From an uncultured Flavobacteriales bacterium (GTDB lineage Bacteria > Bacteroidota > Bacteroidia > Flavobacteriales > Crocinitomicaceae), in contig CAMLFH010000005.1 of assembly GCA_946479285.1 (NCBI GenBank), positions 209,383 through 273,382 of the forward strand: a stretch of DNA of 64,000 nucleotides. The letters are read 5' to 3'. The notes under the pieces were generated by a model. That model worked only from the letters and a program-made list of their open reading frames with translations, searched no databases and was not told where the DNA came from. The translations under genes were made by a program, and so were the position numbers. Shown one piece after another: positions 18,372 through 28,220 of the stretch (its first letter is position 1; each line of letters begins with the position of its first letter).

Positions 18372-19160
18372 TTACAAATACTGATTTGCCACCAGCCACT
18401 TCACAATACGTTCCAATACCAATTGATTGCGGTCAATAGCAGAAGCACTGAACTTCACGTTATCTGCTGATGCCATAGGAACCGTGCGTTTCAAATTATC
18501 TTTCATCGTATGCATGATGCAATTTTGTGCATTGTTCCCGCCGGTAAACGTTGCTTTAGCAATAGTAACTCCCGAAGGCAATTTGAATTCATAAGTATCG
18601 TTTCCGGTATTATTAACACTGATATCTTTAAAGCTTCCGATGATCTTGGAATCCTGCTCAATGGTTTTGTCCGTCTTCAGGTTGAGAGGCCAGCTTTTAT
18701 TGCGCCCAACAAGTGTGTAATCCATCGCGATCTTCGGTGCTTTTCCTTTTTTTGCAATAAATTCCTGCACTTTTTGCTCGTCCGGTTTTCCATCCACAAA
18801 AATGCCGCTCTTCCCGATTAATTTGGCAAATGACTTTTCTGCTCCCATTTTAGAAACGGTGAAAATCCCAATTTGATTAGCCGTTAAAAAAGTAACCCGG
18901 TAAAAATGGTCCATGTTGTTATTTGGATCTTGTTCAAATTCTCCGGCATAAGCGGCAATGATCAGTTTTTCCCCATCCATTGAGCTTACTTCAAAAGTAC
19001 TGGTAAGCCCGAGGTTTTCGGAATCTTTGATTTTAGTGATTTTTGCTATATCTGCTCCGTCAATTGTCAGTAATCCGTCTACATAAGTATATTCGGATTT
19101 TTGAGCAAATAAGGAAGAAACCATCAATAGCGGAAGTATAATTAAAAGAAGCTTTTTCAT
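18372..19160 (-). CDS. Secreted protein of unknown function
   Basis: I do not recognise this 262-residue protein. With ATG 19160 it has a clean signal peptide (MKKLLLIILPLLMVSSLFAQ). The mature part looks like a mixed alpha/beta, Lys-rich periplasmic protein with GIFVDGKPDEQKVQEFIAKKG in the middle and a hydrophobic C-terminal helix LVLERIVKWLVANQYL. No T9SS tail, lipobox or catalytic motif is apparent. An ATG eight codons upstream is possible but breaks the usual signal peptide start. It is alone on its strand, divergent from queG. Confidence 0.7.
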   Translation of the reverse strand: MKKLLLIILPLLMVSSLFAQKSEYTYVDGLLTIDGADIAKITKIKDSENLGLTSTFEVSSMDGEKLIIAAYAGEFEQDPNNNMDHFYRVTFLTANQIGIFTVSKMGAEKSFAKLIGKSGIFVDGKPDEQKVQEFIAKKGKAPKIAMDYTLVGRNKSWPLNLKTDKTIEQDSKIIGSFKDISVNNTGNDTYEFKLPSGVTIAKATFTGGNNAQNCIMHTMKDNLKRTVPMASADNVKFSASAIDRNQLVLERIVKWLVANQYL

Positions 19161-19268
19161 AGAACTGTTTAATTGTTTTTTCAAAGGTATGGGATAGGTG
19201 TGCCCCGCAAAAATTAGTTGGATAATTTTAACAACAGCAGTATCCGTTAAATACTCGTACAGTATTGC

Positions 19269-19276
19269 TAACTTTG
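19269..19276 (+). promoter_or_regulatory. Likely -7 box of queG
   Basis: TAACTTTG fits TAnnTTTG and lies 18 bases before the queG ATG. No good TTG was found at the -33 position. Confidence 0.4.
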
Positions 19277-19294
19277 TGTGGTGTATTACAAATC

Positions 19295-20251
19295 ATGCAA
19301 AAGGATCACATCAAGAAACTCATCCGGACGAAAGCGGAGGAAATCGGCTTCCTTCATGTAGGTTTTTCGAAAGCAGATTTTCTTGCTTCAGAAGAACCCC
19401 GGCTGGTTAATTGGTTAAAAGCTGAAAAACACGGTAAGATGGGGTACATGGAAAATCATTTTGATATGCGGCTTGATCCGCGGTTATTGGTTCCCGGAGC
19501 AAAAACAGTCATCTCACTGGCCTATAATTACTTTCCGAATACAACACAACGAACAGATACTTTCCAAATTTCCAAATACGCTTACGGCAAAGATTATCAC
19601 GATGTGGTGCGGATGAAGCTCCAACAACTTGTTTCCGAACTGCAAACTGAGATTGGTAACATTGAAGGCCGTGTTTTTGTGGATAGTGCGCCGATCCTTG
19701 AAAAAGCATGGGCCGAAAAAAGCGGTGTTGGCTGGGTAGGTAAGAATGGAAATTTAATCCAACCCAAAACCGGTTCCTTTTTCTTTTTGGCGGAGATTAT
19801 TTGTGACCTGGAACTCGAAGACGACGGACCAATTCGTGATTATTGCGGTTCGTGTACCAAATGCATAGATGCGTGTCCCACAGATGCTATTGAAGCGCCC
19901 TACATTGTAAACGGATCCAAATGTATTTCTTACGCAACCATCGAGCTGAAAGATGCCGATTTACCGGAATTGTTTCGTGGCAATATGCATAACTGGGTTT
20001 ACGGCTGTGATATTTGCCAGGATGTATGTCCGTGGAACCGCTTTTCGAAACCTCATACGGAATCCGAATTTTTGCCAAAAGAGGCAATCTTATCGTTTTC
20101 AAAAGAAGAATGGCTGGATTTAGATGAGCTTGCATTTCGGGATATTTTTAAAGGAAGTGCCGTAAAACGAACCAAGTTTTCAGGCCTGAAAAGAAACATT
20201 CTTTTCGTAAATTCCGCTTCAGGAACGGTTGATTCTACTGAAAATAATTGA
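19295..20251 (+). CDS. queG: Epoxyqueuosine reductase QueG
   Basis: QueG performs the last step of queuosine synthesis on tRNA, reducing epoxyqueuosine with cobalamin and two 4Fe-4S clusters. The protein (318 residues from ATG 19295) contains the catalytic Asp130 in FVDSAPILEKAWAEKSG, cluster ligands C184, C187, C190 and C194 in CGSCTKCIDACP, C210, and C238, C241 and C245 in CDICQDVCPWN. A TTG further upstream would place the start before the likely -7 box. It is a single gene followed, after a short AT-rich gap, by the CotH gene. Confidence 0.93.
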   Translation: MQKDHIKKLIRTKAEEIGFLHVGFSKADFLASEEPRLVNWLKAEKHGKMGYMENHFDMRLDPRLLVPGAKTVISLAYNYFPNTTQRTDTFQISKYAYGKDYHDVVRMKLQQLVSELQTEIGNIEGRVFVDSAPILEKAWAEKSGVGWVGKNGNLIQPKTGSFFFLAEIICDLELEDDGPIRDYCGSCTKCIDACPTDAIEAPYIVNGSKCISYATIELKDADLPELFRGNMHNWVYGCDICQDVCPWNRFSKPHTESEFLPKEAILSFSKEEWLDLDELAFRDIFKGSAVKRTKFSGLKRNILFVNSASGTVDSTENN

Positions 20252-20321
20252 GTTGTTTCATTTTATTTTAATACTTTGTTAAACCTTTGATAATAAATTG
20301 CATCATAGGAAAAACTACAAC

Positions 20322-22583
20322 ATGAAACAGACTTTCCTATGGGTGCTGCTAGCGTGCGCCTCTCTCACTAACTTGTCCCATGCACAGGGATTTTATGACA
20401 GATCAACTGTCCAGAAAATCGAGATTTTCTTCAGCGCTTCGAATTGGGATTCCCAACTGGATGCTCTTGCAGCTTCAACGGAGGATTATTTATTGGCAGA
20501 TTCCGTTCGGATCAATGGGACGAGCTTTGATAGCGTTGGCGTGAAGTACAAGGGCAATAGTTCCTATAATCAGAACAATAACAAGAACCCGATTCATATC
20601 GAACTGGATTATGTACATGGAAATTATGATTATCAGGGATATACAGATGTTAAGTTACAAAATGGCTATCAGGACCCATCTGTCATTCGGGAGGTACTTT
20701 CTTATGCCATCCTCGAGCAATACATGGACTGTCCGAAGGCAAATTTTGCAAATGTTTACATTAACGGTACTTTGCGCGGAGTATATTCCAATGCCGAATC
20801 TATCAATTCGAAGTTTAACGGAGATCATTATTATACATCTGATGGCCGGTTCTTTAAATGTAATCCGGTTGGTGGAGCTGGTCCGGGATCAAGTGGCAGT
20901 CCGGATTTGAAATATTTGGGTTCGGACAGTTCACTTTATTTTACCGGGTATGAATTGAAATCGGATAAAGGCTGGAATGACCTGGTGGATTTGACAAATA
21001 CACTGAATAATAACTTTTCAGCCATTGAAACGAAATTGGATATCGATCGTGCGATATGGATGCTTGCATTCAATAATGTGCTGGTTAACCTGGATTCTTA
21101 TTCCGGAGCTTTCCGGCAAAATTATTACCTCTACAAGGATTTGAATAACCGGTTTGTTCCAACAGTTTGGGACCTCAACATGAGTTTTGGCGGTTTTCCC
21201 GGAGGGCCTGTGCAGGGTCAGTCCTATACAGCAGCAACACTGGATCCGTTTTCAAACAGTACATCCGCCGATCATCCGCTTATTAAGAAAATGTTGGCAG
21301 ACCCCATGTATAAACGCATGTATATGGCGCACCTGAGAACCATCGTACAGGAAATTTTTGCTTCGGGAGATTATGTTACAACAGCCAATGCATTGCGCAC
21401 TACGATCGATGCTTCTGTTCAGGCTGATCCCTATAAGTTTTATACTTACACACAATTTCAAAACGGGATGACAACTACTGTAACGAGTGGTGGACCTGGA
21501 GGATCGATTCCTGGAATTCAACAGTTGATGGCTGCAAGAGTAAGCTATTTTCAGTCGAATGCGAACTACTTGTTAGCAGCTCCGGCGATTACAGCTTATG
21601 CAGCAAGTAATACTACTCCCAATTACGGAGAAACAATTACCATCACAGCTACTTGTACGAATGAGACCAATGTATTTCTCGGATACCGTTTAGAGCATCC
21701 GCTTCGTTTCAACCGTGTTCAGATGTACGATGACGGACTGCATAACGACGGAGCGTCAGGTGATCACGTGTATGGAACAGATATCGTCTTAAACGGCATT
21801 GTACTGGAATATTACATTTACGCTGAAAATGCCAATGCAGGAATTTTTAGTCCGGCCCGTGCTGAGCACGAATTCCATTCCCTGAACATTGCAATTGATC
21901 TGCCTGCAGTGGGTGATATTCTTATCAACGAGGTAATGGCCGATAACGGTTCAACATCAACCGATTCAAACGGTGAAAATGATGATTGGGTGGAATTATA
22001 CAACCATACTTCAACAGCGAAGGACCTTTCCGGATTGTACCTTTCGGATGATCCAACGAATTTGACTAAATGGCAGATTCCCCTTGGGACAGCTGTTAAT
22101 GCAAATGATGTGCTGATTGTCTGGACAGATAATGACTCGGAGCAAAGTGGATTGCATGCCGGTTTTAAATTGAGTGCTTCGGGAGAATCGGTAATCCTTT
22201 CGGATGGCACAAATATAGTTGATCAGGTTGACTTTGGTCAGCAGACACTGGATGTTTCTTATGCAAGATGTCCGGACGGAGGTACATTTACATTTGCCGG
22301 ACCGACCTTTGATGCGTTGAATAATTGTGCTCTGGGATTGGATGAGACAGCAATGTCTTCCATACTGGTTTATCCGAATCCGACCCACGGTTCTTTTACC
22401 ATTCAAAGTGCTGTAAAAGGAACTTATGTGGTTTATGATTTATCAGGCCGGAATATAACGGAAGGTGTATTGGAAAATGAACTAACGGTATTGCCTGCTC
22501 AGGAATGGCAGTCAGGGAATTACCTGGTGCGTATTATGCATCCGGAGGGAAATTCCAGAACAATCCAGCTGATCAGGTACTGA
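20322..22583 (+). CDS. CotH-family secreted protein with lamin-tail domain and T9SS tail
   Basis: A 753-residue exported protein. Signal peptide MKQTFLWVLLACASLTNLSHAQ; then a CotH-kinase-like region (about 25-400) with SVGVKYKGNSSY, KLQNGYQDPSVIREVLSYAILEQYM, NVYINGTLRGVYSNAESIN and VPTVWDLNMSFGG; an intermediate beta domain (YDDGLHNDGASGDHVYGTD); a lamin-tail domain with ILINEVMADNGS and DDWVELYNHTS; and a T9SS type A sorting domain (VYPNPTHGSFTI...GNYLVRI). CotH proteins of spores and some secreted relatives are atypical protein kinases. Cell-surface attachment is expected from the T9SS tail. DUF1800 and DUF1501 genes follow on the same strand. Confidence 0.88.
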   Translation: MKQTFLWVLLACASLTNLSHAQGFYDRSTVQKIEIFFSASNWDSQLDALAASTEDYLLADSVRINGTSFDSVGVKYKGNSSYNQNNNKNPIHIELDYVHGNYDYQGYTDVKLQNGYQDPSVIREVLSYAILEQYMDCPKANFANVYINGTLRGVYSNAESINSKFNGDHYYTSDGRFFKCNPVGGAGPGSSGSPDLKYLGSDSSLYFTGYELKSDKGWNDLVDLTNTLNNNFSAIETKLDIDRAIWMLAFNNVLVNLDSYSGAFRQNYYLYKDLNNRFVPTVWDLNMSFGGFPGGPVQGQSYTAATLDPFSNSTSADHPLIKKMLADPMYKRMYMAHLRTIVQEIFASGDYVTTANALRTTIDASVQADPYKFYTYTQFQNGMTTTVTSGGPGGSIPGIQQLMAARVSYFQSNANYLLAAPAITAYAASNTTPNYGETITITATCTNETNVFLGYRLEHPLRFNRVQMYDDGLHNDGASGDHVYGTDIVLNGIVLEYYIYAENANAGIFSPARAEHEFHSLNIAIDLPAVGDILINEVMADNGSTSTDSNGENDDWVELYNHTSTAKDLSGLYLSDDPTNLTKWQIPLGTAVNANDVLIVWTDNDSEQSGLHAGFKLSASGESVILSDGTNIVDQVDFGQQTLDVSYARCPDGGTFTFAGPTFDALNNCALGLDETAMSSILVYPNPTHGSFTIQSAVKGTYVVYDLSGRNITEGVLENELTVLPAQEWQSGNYLVRIMHPEGNSRTIQLIRY

Positions 22584-22703
22584 TCTGAACCGCGGAGTTT
22601 AGGAATCCGGAATGTACCTACTGGTTGATAATCGTAAGATGAACAATTTAGTTTGTCCATTCCGGCTTTTTATACTATTTTACCACCGCTAAAACATACT
22701 ATT

Positions 22704-24314
22704 ATGATTCCTGAAGAAAACGTACAGGAGCCCATTTCATTGAGTTTAACACCATATTCGGGTGCCTGGACAAAGGCAGAAGCTGCTCATTTGTTGCGCA
22801 GAACGATGTTTGGTGCAACTTTCACCCAGATTACGCAAGCCGTATCGAATGGAATGAATGCAACTGTTGCACAACTAGTGACACTTCCGAGTGTTTCACC
22901 ACCATTGGCTTTCCATCCCGATGAAGCAGTTACTGCTGTAGGATCAACGTGGATTAATGATGTGTATCCGGCAAGTCCCGGACCAACCAATAACGCGCGT
23001 TTGTATTCACTGGGCGCCTGGTTCATGCAGCGCATTAATCAGCCAACCGTTAGTATCCAGGAAAAAATGTGTTTGTTTTGGGACAACCACTTTGGAGTGG
23101 ACGGAACAAATGAAGCCAAAGCGGTTTATGGAATGCATGAAAAATACCGTTTGAATTGCCTCGGGAACTTCAAACAGCTGGTAAAAGACATGACGATCGA
23201 TCCGATGATGCTTTTGTTCCTGAATGGTGCAACGAATAACCTGTTCTCACCGAATGAGAATTATTCCCGCGAAATTTTGGAGCTATTTACCGTTGGTAAG
23301 GGACCGCAGATCGGAGTAGGAGATTATACCAATTATACCGAAGCAGACGTTGCTGCCGGAGCTAAGATTCTAACAGGGTGGACGGTTGCTGATTTGTACA
23401 GTACCACGGCAAGTCAGCCGTCGAGCGTATTTTATTCGGTATTGCACGATACATCCGGTAAAACTTTGAGTTCTTATTTCGGATCTGCAGTAGTTCCGGA
23501 TGCCGGAAATGCCGAATATGCGAACTACGTCGATATTATTTTCAGTCAGCCGGATATGGCCAAGTACCTGTGCCGGAAAATTTACCGGTGGTTTGTCAAT
23601 TATGATTTGACTCCATCTGTTGAAAGTACCGTGATCGCAGATATGGCGGCAACACTAAGCTCCAATAATTTTGAAGTGCTTCCGGTGATCGAAGAATTGC
23701 TGAAAAGTGAGCATTTCTATGATATTTCCGTTCGTGGTGCCATCATAAAGAATCCTTTGGAATTATTATTCCAGATGTTGAACGCTTCCGGTTCCGTACC
23801 GGCTTATTCAGTAGCTGTAAATTATGAGATTTATTTGAACCTCTATTACCTGAGCCAGGTAATGGGAATGGAATACCTGCGTGCTCCGAGTGTGGGCGGC
23901 TGGACAGCTTATTACCAAACTCCGGCTTTTTCCCGTTTATGGGCCAATTCCAGTTTGTTGAAACTCCGCTTTGATTTAGGAGCATTAATGACTGTGACAA
24001 ATGGAATTGTGGTAAATGGAAATGCGTTCAAACTAAATGCTTTAAACCTTGTAAATAACCTGAGTATACCATCGAGTGCGCCACAGGTCATCGACGATAT
24101 TTTGACGGTCTTTACCTGCAAAGGAGTTTCCGTAATAGAGAAAACTGTTCTGAAGTCTATTTTAACTAACGGACAACCTGATTTTGAGTGGACGATCCAA
24201 TACAATGATTATTTGGCCGATCCGGGAAATACAACCCTTAGCGGTCCGGTTCGTCAACGGGTAGAATTGGTGCTTTACAGATTGTTCCAATTACCTCAGT
24301 CACAAGTAATTTAA
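22704..24314 (+). CDS. DUF1800 family protein
   Basis: A 536-residue protein with the DUF1800 landmarks: AHLLRRTMFGAT near the start, MCLFWDNHFGV, NYSREILELFTVGKG, VAAGAKILTGWTV and YLCRKIYRWFVNYD. The family is of unknown biochemical function and is nearly always next to a DUF1501 gene, as here. Unlike its neighbours it has no recognisable signal peptide from ATG 22704 or from TTG 22653, and no T9SS tail, so how it reaches its place of action is unclear. The DUF1501 gene starts 22 bases after its stop. Confidence 0.85.
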   Translation: MIPEENVQEPISLSLTPYSGAWTKAEAAHLLRRTMFGATFTQITQAVSNGMNATVAQLVTLPSVSPPLAFHPDEAVTAVGSTWINDVYPASPGPTNNARLYSLGAWFMQRINQPTVSIQEKMCLFWDNHFGVDGTNEAKAVYGMHEKYRLNCLGNFKQLVKDMTIDPMMLLFLNGATNNLFSPNENYSREILELFTVGKGPQIGVGDYTNYTEADVAAGAKILTGWTVADLYSTTASQPSSVFYSVLHDTSGKTLSSYFGSAVVPDAGNAEYANYVDIIFSQPDMAKYLCRKIYRWFVNYDLTPSVESTVIADMAATLSSNNFEVLPVIEELLKSEHFYDISVRGAIIKNPLELLFQMLNASGSVPAYSVAVNYEIYLNLYYLSQVMGMEYLRAPSVGGWTAYYQTPAFSRLWANSSLLKLRFDLGALMTVTNGIVVNGNAFKLNALNLVNNLSIPSSAPQVIDDILTVFTCKGVSVIEKTVLKSILTNGQPDFEWTIQYNDYLADPGNTTLSGPVRQRVELVLYRLFQLPQSQVI

Positions 24315-24336
24315 GTGTAGACCAAAATCAGAAACT

Positions 24337-25890
24337 ATGAAAAGAAGAAATTTTGTACAGTCGGTCGCACTTTCATCTATTGGAGCACCGCTTGTTTTAA
24401 AGAACTTTAAATTCGGAGCTGTTACGGAAGATTTATTTAAGACTTCCAGAGCTGCTGAAGACCGGGTTTTAGTAATCATTCGTTTGAACGGAGGAAATGA
24501 TGGATTAAACACCCTGGTTCCTTTGGACCAATATGCTAATTTAGCCATTCAACGACCGAATATTTTGATTCCGCAGAACCAATTACTGCAGATTACCCCA
24601 ACGAACGCTTTGCATCCTTCTATGCCCGGAATGAGAGACCTATTCGATAGCGGACGTTTATCCATTCTTCAAAATGTGGGTTACCCGGAGCAAAATCGCT
24701 CACACTTTCGTTCCATGGATATCTGGACTTCCGGAATGCTGGACCAAAACGCAACACGCGGCTGGCTGGGAAGATACCTGGATCAGGAGTTCCCGAATTT
24801 CCCGGATGATTATCCGGATACGGCCAATCCGGATCCTTTCGCGATCAGTATGGGTTACGAAGTATCTGCAACCTGCCAGGGACTGGAAGCAAACTTTTCC
24901 GTGGCGGTCAATAATCCGTTCGACAGTTACAACCTGGTAGAAACCGGGCAGGTAAACGACGGAACGTATTACGGTGCTCACATGGAATACTTGTCTACAT
25001 TGATCGTACAGGCAAATGCTTATGGAGCGCAGGTGAATGCTGCTGCGAATGCGGGGAATTCACTTTCAACCATGTACGATCCGGCTGACGAAGTTTCGAA
25101 AAACATGAAATACATCGCGCAGATGATTTCCGGGGGCTTGAAAACGAAGATTTACATTGTCAATGTGAATGGTTTTGATACACACAATGCACAGGTGGTT
25201 GACGGAGCTCCGGCAACAGGTGATCACGCAAATTTACTTTCCCGTGTTTCAAAAGCAGTTGCTGCTTTCCAGGACGATATGAACTTGCTTGGTTTGGAAA
25301 ACCGGGTAGCAGGAATGACATTCTCGGAATTCGGAAGACAAATTGCTTCCAATGCGAGTGATGGAACCGATCACGGTGATGCTGCGCCATTGTTCTTATT
25401 TGGTTCGTGTATCAGCAGTGGTATTGTTGGTCCGAATCCGCTTATTTCTAATACGATTGTCGATCAGGCTGGTGTTGCAATGCAAATTGACTTCAGAGAT
25501 GTTTACGCGTCGATTTTAAGAGATTGGTTCGAAGCTGATACAGCAGAAATCCAGGGAATGTTTGAACAAACGATCAACTTTATCCCTGTTCTGGATTCGT
25601 GTAACCTTGGTTTGGATGAAAATTCCATCAAAAACGATGTATTGGTATTCCCGAATCCGTGTGTGGATCAAACAACATTGAAGTTTAAGTGTTCCGGTGA
25701 AAAAGTGACTATCCGTGTTTACGATACGGCAGGAACATTAATCAGTGAAGTGTGTTCGAAAGAATTCCAACCGGGAGAACATTTGGTACCAATTGATATG
25801 GACGGTACACCATCCGGAAATTACATTGTTACAGTACACAAGAACTCCGGAACGTTTACCAAGAAGTTCATCAAACTGAAAAATATCTGA
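24337..25890 (+). CDS. DUF1501 family protein with Tat-like leader and T9SS tail
   Basis: A 517-residue protein with sulfatase-like DUF1501 features: VLVIIRLNGGNDGLNTLVP at the start of the fold, GYPEQNRSHFRSMDIWTSG, VNVNGFDTHNAQVVDG, GMTFSEFGRQIASNASDGTDHGDAAPLFLFG. The leader MKRRNFVQSVALSSIGA has the twin-arginine pattern (KRRNF). The C-terminus is a T9SS type A domain (VFPNPCVDQTTLKF...SGNYIVTV). The combination suggests export of a folded protein by Tat and later transport across the outer membrane. It is the last gene of the CotH-DUF1800-DUF1501 set, ending in a strong bidirectional terminator. Confidence 0.87.
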   Translation: MKRRNFVQSVALSSIGAPLVLKNFKFGAVTEDLFKTSRAAEDRVLVIIRLNGGNDGLNTLVPLDQYANLAIQRPNILIPQNQLLQITPTNALHPSMPGMRDLFDSGRLSILQNVGYPEQNRSHFRSMDIWTSGMLDQNATRGWLGRYLDQEFPNFPDDYPDTANPDPFAISMGYEVSATCQGLEANFSVAVNNPFDSYNLVETGQVNDGTYYGAHMEYLSTLIVQANAYGAQVNAAANAGNSLSTMYDPADEVSKNMKYIAQMISGGLKTKIYIVNVNGFDTHNAQVVDGAPATGDHANLLSRVSKAVAAFQDDMNLLGLENRVAGMTFSEFGRQIASNASDGTDHGDAAPLFLFGSCISSGIVGPNPLISNTIVDQAGVAMQIDFRDVYASILRDWFEADTAEIQGMFEQTINFIPVLDSCNLGLDENSIKNDVLVFPNPCVDQTTLKFKCSGEKVTIRVYDTAGTLISEVCSKEFQPGEHLVPIDMDGTPSGNYIVTVHKNSGTFTKKFIKLKNI

Positions 25891-25896
25891 TACTAA

Positions 25897-25935
25897 AAAA
25901 CCCCGTAGTGATTGCTAAATCTGCTACGGGGTTTT
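25897..25935. terminator. Bidirectional terminator
   Basis: AAAACCCCGTAG (25897-25908) and CTACGGGGTTTT (25924-25935) form a perfect 12-bp stem with A and T runs on both sides, between convergent genes. Confidence 0.85.
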
Positions 25936-25954
25936 ATTTCCTTAAGTGAAAGAA

Positions 25955-26614
25955 TTACATTCCTCCACCCATATTTTTCAAATCTTCTTCGGATACTTTC
26001 GTATAACCTTCAGGAATAGCCAGGCTAAATCCTTTCTTGTTTACTTTGTCAGTGAATTTTGTAGCAATGAAGTGAATAGTCATACCGTTCTTTACAGTTG
26101 AGAACTCCAATGGAATTCCGTTGATCTGGCTGTTTCCGAATTGCTGCTGTCCTTTTAAAGATGCCTGCAAATCAGCAGCTACCCACATAATTACTTCGTT
26201 TCCTTCTGAATCACGAATGATAGTCTTTGTACACTTGTAACCAATGATTTCTTTTGTTTCAGATGTCACTTCAACTTTCGTATCACTCGGCTTAGCATCT
26301 TTGTCTGCTTTGGAAAGATCCAGTTCAGTAGCAGTTTTATTACCCATTACTTCCATTAGCATCAATCCTTTATTTGCCTTAGTGTCAGAAGTGGTGTTCA
26401 TTTTCATGATTGAGCCCATTGTCATATCGATTTTGGACTTGTTCGGCACGAAGTACAATTCCATGGTTGATCCCTGCATCATAGGAAGGGCCATAGCCAT
26501 GTCAGGATTGTCGCTGGAAAAATCCATGGTATAAGAGATTTGTCCGGTTTTAGTTTGTGCTATAGAATTTCCAACTACAGCAAGAAATAGAATTGATACT
26601 AGTAAATGTTTCAT
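25955..26614 (-). CDS. Secreted DUF4412-like protein
   Basis: A 219-residue exported protein (signal peptide MKHLLVSILFLAVVGNSIAQ from ATG 26614). The mature part has GQISYTMDFSSDNPDMAMALPMMQGSTMELYFVPNKSKIDM, then EIIGYKCTKTIIRDSEGNEVIMWVA, the pattern of DUF4412 proteins, where a strand ending in GYKCTK and a following MWVA strand are typical. The fold probably resembles outer-membrane lipoprotein carrier proteins such as LolA. Function unknown. The Met-rich segments are striking but normal for the family. The stop lies close to the terminator shared with DUF1501. Confidence 0.65.
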   Translation of the reverse strand: MKHLLVSILFLAVVGNSIAQTKTGQISYTMDFSSDNPDMAMALPMMQGSTMELYFVPNKSKIDMTMGSIMKMNTTSDTKANKGLMLMEVMGNKTATELDLSKADKDAKPSDTKVEVTSETKEIIGYKCTKTIIRDSEGNEVIMWVAADLQASLKGQQQFGNSQINGIPLEFSTVKNGMTIHFIATKFTDKVNKKGFSLAIPEGYTKVSEEDLKNMGGGM

Positions 26615-26626
26615 GTTGTTATTTTT

Positions 26627-26651
26627 GATCCTGTCCCGCACGTGCAGGATC
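26627..26651 (-). promoter_or_regulatory. Inverted repeat just upstream of the DUF4412-like gene
   Basis: GATCCTG (26627-26633) and CAGGATC (26645-26651) flank TCCCGCACGTG, about 15 bases upstream of the gene's ATG. It could be a leader hairpin or an operator. Nothing shows which. Confidence 0.3.
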
Positions 26652-26772
26652 AGGGTGTTTCTTATTTACAAAAATGGCATAAATCTTTCGACTTATGCCA
26701 CCTTTTGTGTATTTCGTGAATTTTAGTTGTTAAAGAGTTAAAAAAGACGGCCGCGTTAACCCCGGCGCCCCA

Positions 26773-26798
26773 AAGTAACTGAAGCGGAGTCTGAGTTA
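26773..26798. repeat. Degenerate copy of the GCTCAG repeat over the rseP stop codon
   Basis: GTAACTGAAGCGGAGTCTGAGTTAC is an inverted repeat (GTAACT/AGTTAC) containing GCGGAGTC of the TTCGACTCCGC family. The rseP stop (26796-26798) lies in its right arm. Confidence 0.5.
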
Positions 26799-28127
26799 CC
26801 CGGTAATTGCCTGAACAATATCTTTTCCGTTTGCATAAAGAATCAAACCAAGCAATAAGAAGAACCCTACGTATTGTGCATATTCCATAAATTTCTGTCC
26901 CGGAGCACGACCTGTGATCATTTCATACAATAAGAACATGACGTGTCCACCGTCCAGTGCCGGAATTGGCAATAAGTTCATAATTGCAAGCATCATGGAA
27001 AGGAAAGCCGTCAATGTCCAGAAAGCCTGCCAGTTCCAGGTTGCAGGGAATAATTTTCCAATAGAACCTACACCACCGATAGAACCAGCTCCTTTTTTAG
27101 TGGCAACATATTTAAATTGAACAATATTGGCGTAAATACTTTTATACCCTTTGCTGAAACCCGAGCCGAAACTCTCACCAAAAGAATAATATTGTGTGTA
27201 AATGGCACTAGTATCGGTATTGACTTTCAACTCAGGAAGAAATCCAATCTTCCCGTCTTTGCCAACCTTAACCTCTTTGGTAACAACAGAGTTGCCGGCT
27301 TTGATTTCCAACTTGCATTTCTTTCCTCTGTTGTGATATAACTCGGTTACCAATTCATCGTAGTAAACAAAATCCTTTCCATTAATAGTGAGGATTTTAT
27401 TTCCTTTTTTCAATCCGATTCTCTCTGCAGCAGATCCTGCGATTACCGTATCTAATGGGCCTGGGAAGAGGCGGAAACCAAATGCAGATTCAGCATTGTT
27501 CTCCCACATTTTGTCACCAATATCTTCCGGCAAATGGATGGTTTCAATTTTCCCGTCTGTATGCTGTACTTTGAAATGTGTTTTACCGAAGATCATGATC
27601 TCCATTCCAAGTTTAGAAAGCTCGTCTGCTTTTTGTCCGTCAACGCTCAGGATTTTATCTCCGGATCGGAACCCGAATTGCTCAAAATAAGGATGAACTG
27701 AAATTCCGCTGGTTAGTTTTTGGTGATCTACCTTTTCTTCTCCCCAAACAAACAAAACCATGATGTAGATCACAAATCCAACGATGATGTTCACGATAAT
27801 TCCACCCAGCATAATGATCAAACGCTGCCAGGCCGGTTTCGAACGAAACTCCCACGGTTGCGGCGGTTGGGCCAATTGTTCCTTATCCATGGATTCATCC
27901 ACCATTCCGGCAATTTTTACATAACCTCCCAGTGGAATCCATCCCAATCCCCATTCTGTTTCACCAATCTTTTTCTTGAAAACAGAAAAGTAAGGATTGA
28001 AGAACAAATAGAATTTCTCAACTCTCGTATTGAACCATTTTGCAGGTAAATAATGACCGAATTCGTGTACAACGATTAGGAAAGAAAGTGATAAAATCAG
28101 CTGAGCTGCGCGAACCCAAAAATCCAT
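26796..28127 (-). CDS. rseP: Site-2 zinc protease RseP
   Basis: RseP cleaves membrane proteins within the bilayer, classically anti-sigma factors. The 443-residue protein has the zinc motif HEFGH (21-25) in the first helix, two PDZ domains between helices one and two (around 130-200 and 215-290, with the loops GDKILSVDGQKADEL and GNKILTINGKDF), and the third zinc ligand in NLLPIPALDGG (about 384-394). Two PDZ domains are typical of Gram-negative RseP. The stop codon falls in a palindromic repeat. A conserved small gene follows upstream on the same strand, separated by another hairpin, so co-transcription is uncertain. Confidence 0.92.
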   Translation of the reverse strand: MDFWVRAAQLILSLSFLIVVHEFGHYLPAKWFNTRVEKFYLFFNPYFSVFKKKIGETEWGLGWIPLGGYVKIAGMVDESMDKEQLAQPPQPWEFRSKPAWQRLIIMLGGIIVNIIVGFVIYIMVLFVWGEEKVDHQKLTSGISVHPYFEQFGFRSGDKILSVDGQKADELSKLGMEIMIFGKTHFKVQHTDGKIETIHLPEDIGDKMWENNAESAFGFRLFPGPLDTVIAGSAAERIGLKKGNKILTINGKDFVYYDELVTELYHNRGKKCKLEIKAGNSVVTKEVKVGKDGKIGFLPELKVNTDTSAIYTQYYSFGESFGSGFSKGYKSIYANIVQFKYVATKKGAGSIGGVGSIGKLFPATWNWQAFWTLTAFLSMMLAIMNLLPIPALDGGHVMFLLYEMITGRAPGQKFMEYAQYVGFFLLLGLILYANGKDIVQAITG

Positions 28128-28220
28128 AGTTTTTATTTAATGTGGGACAAATATAAGAAAAAGCGAAGCTTTTGAAGACTAAATTACGACAAACGTCAGA
28201 GCGGAAGTAATTTAGGAAAA

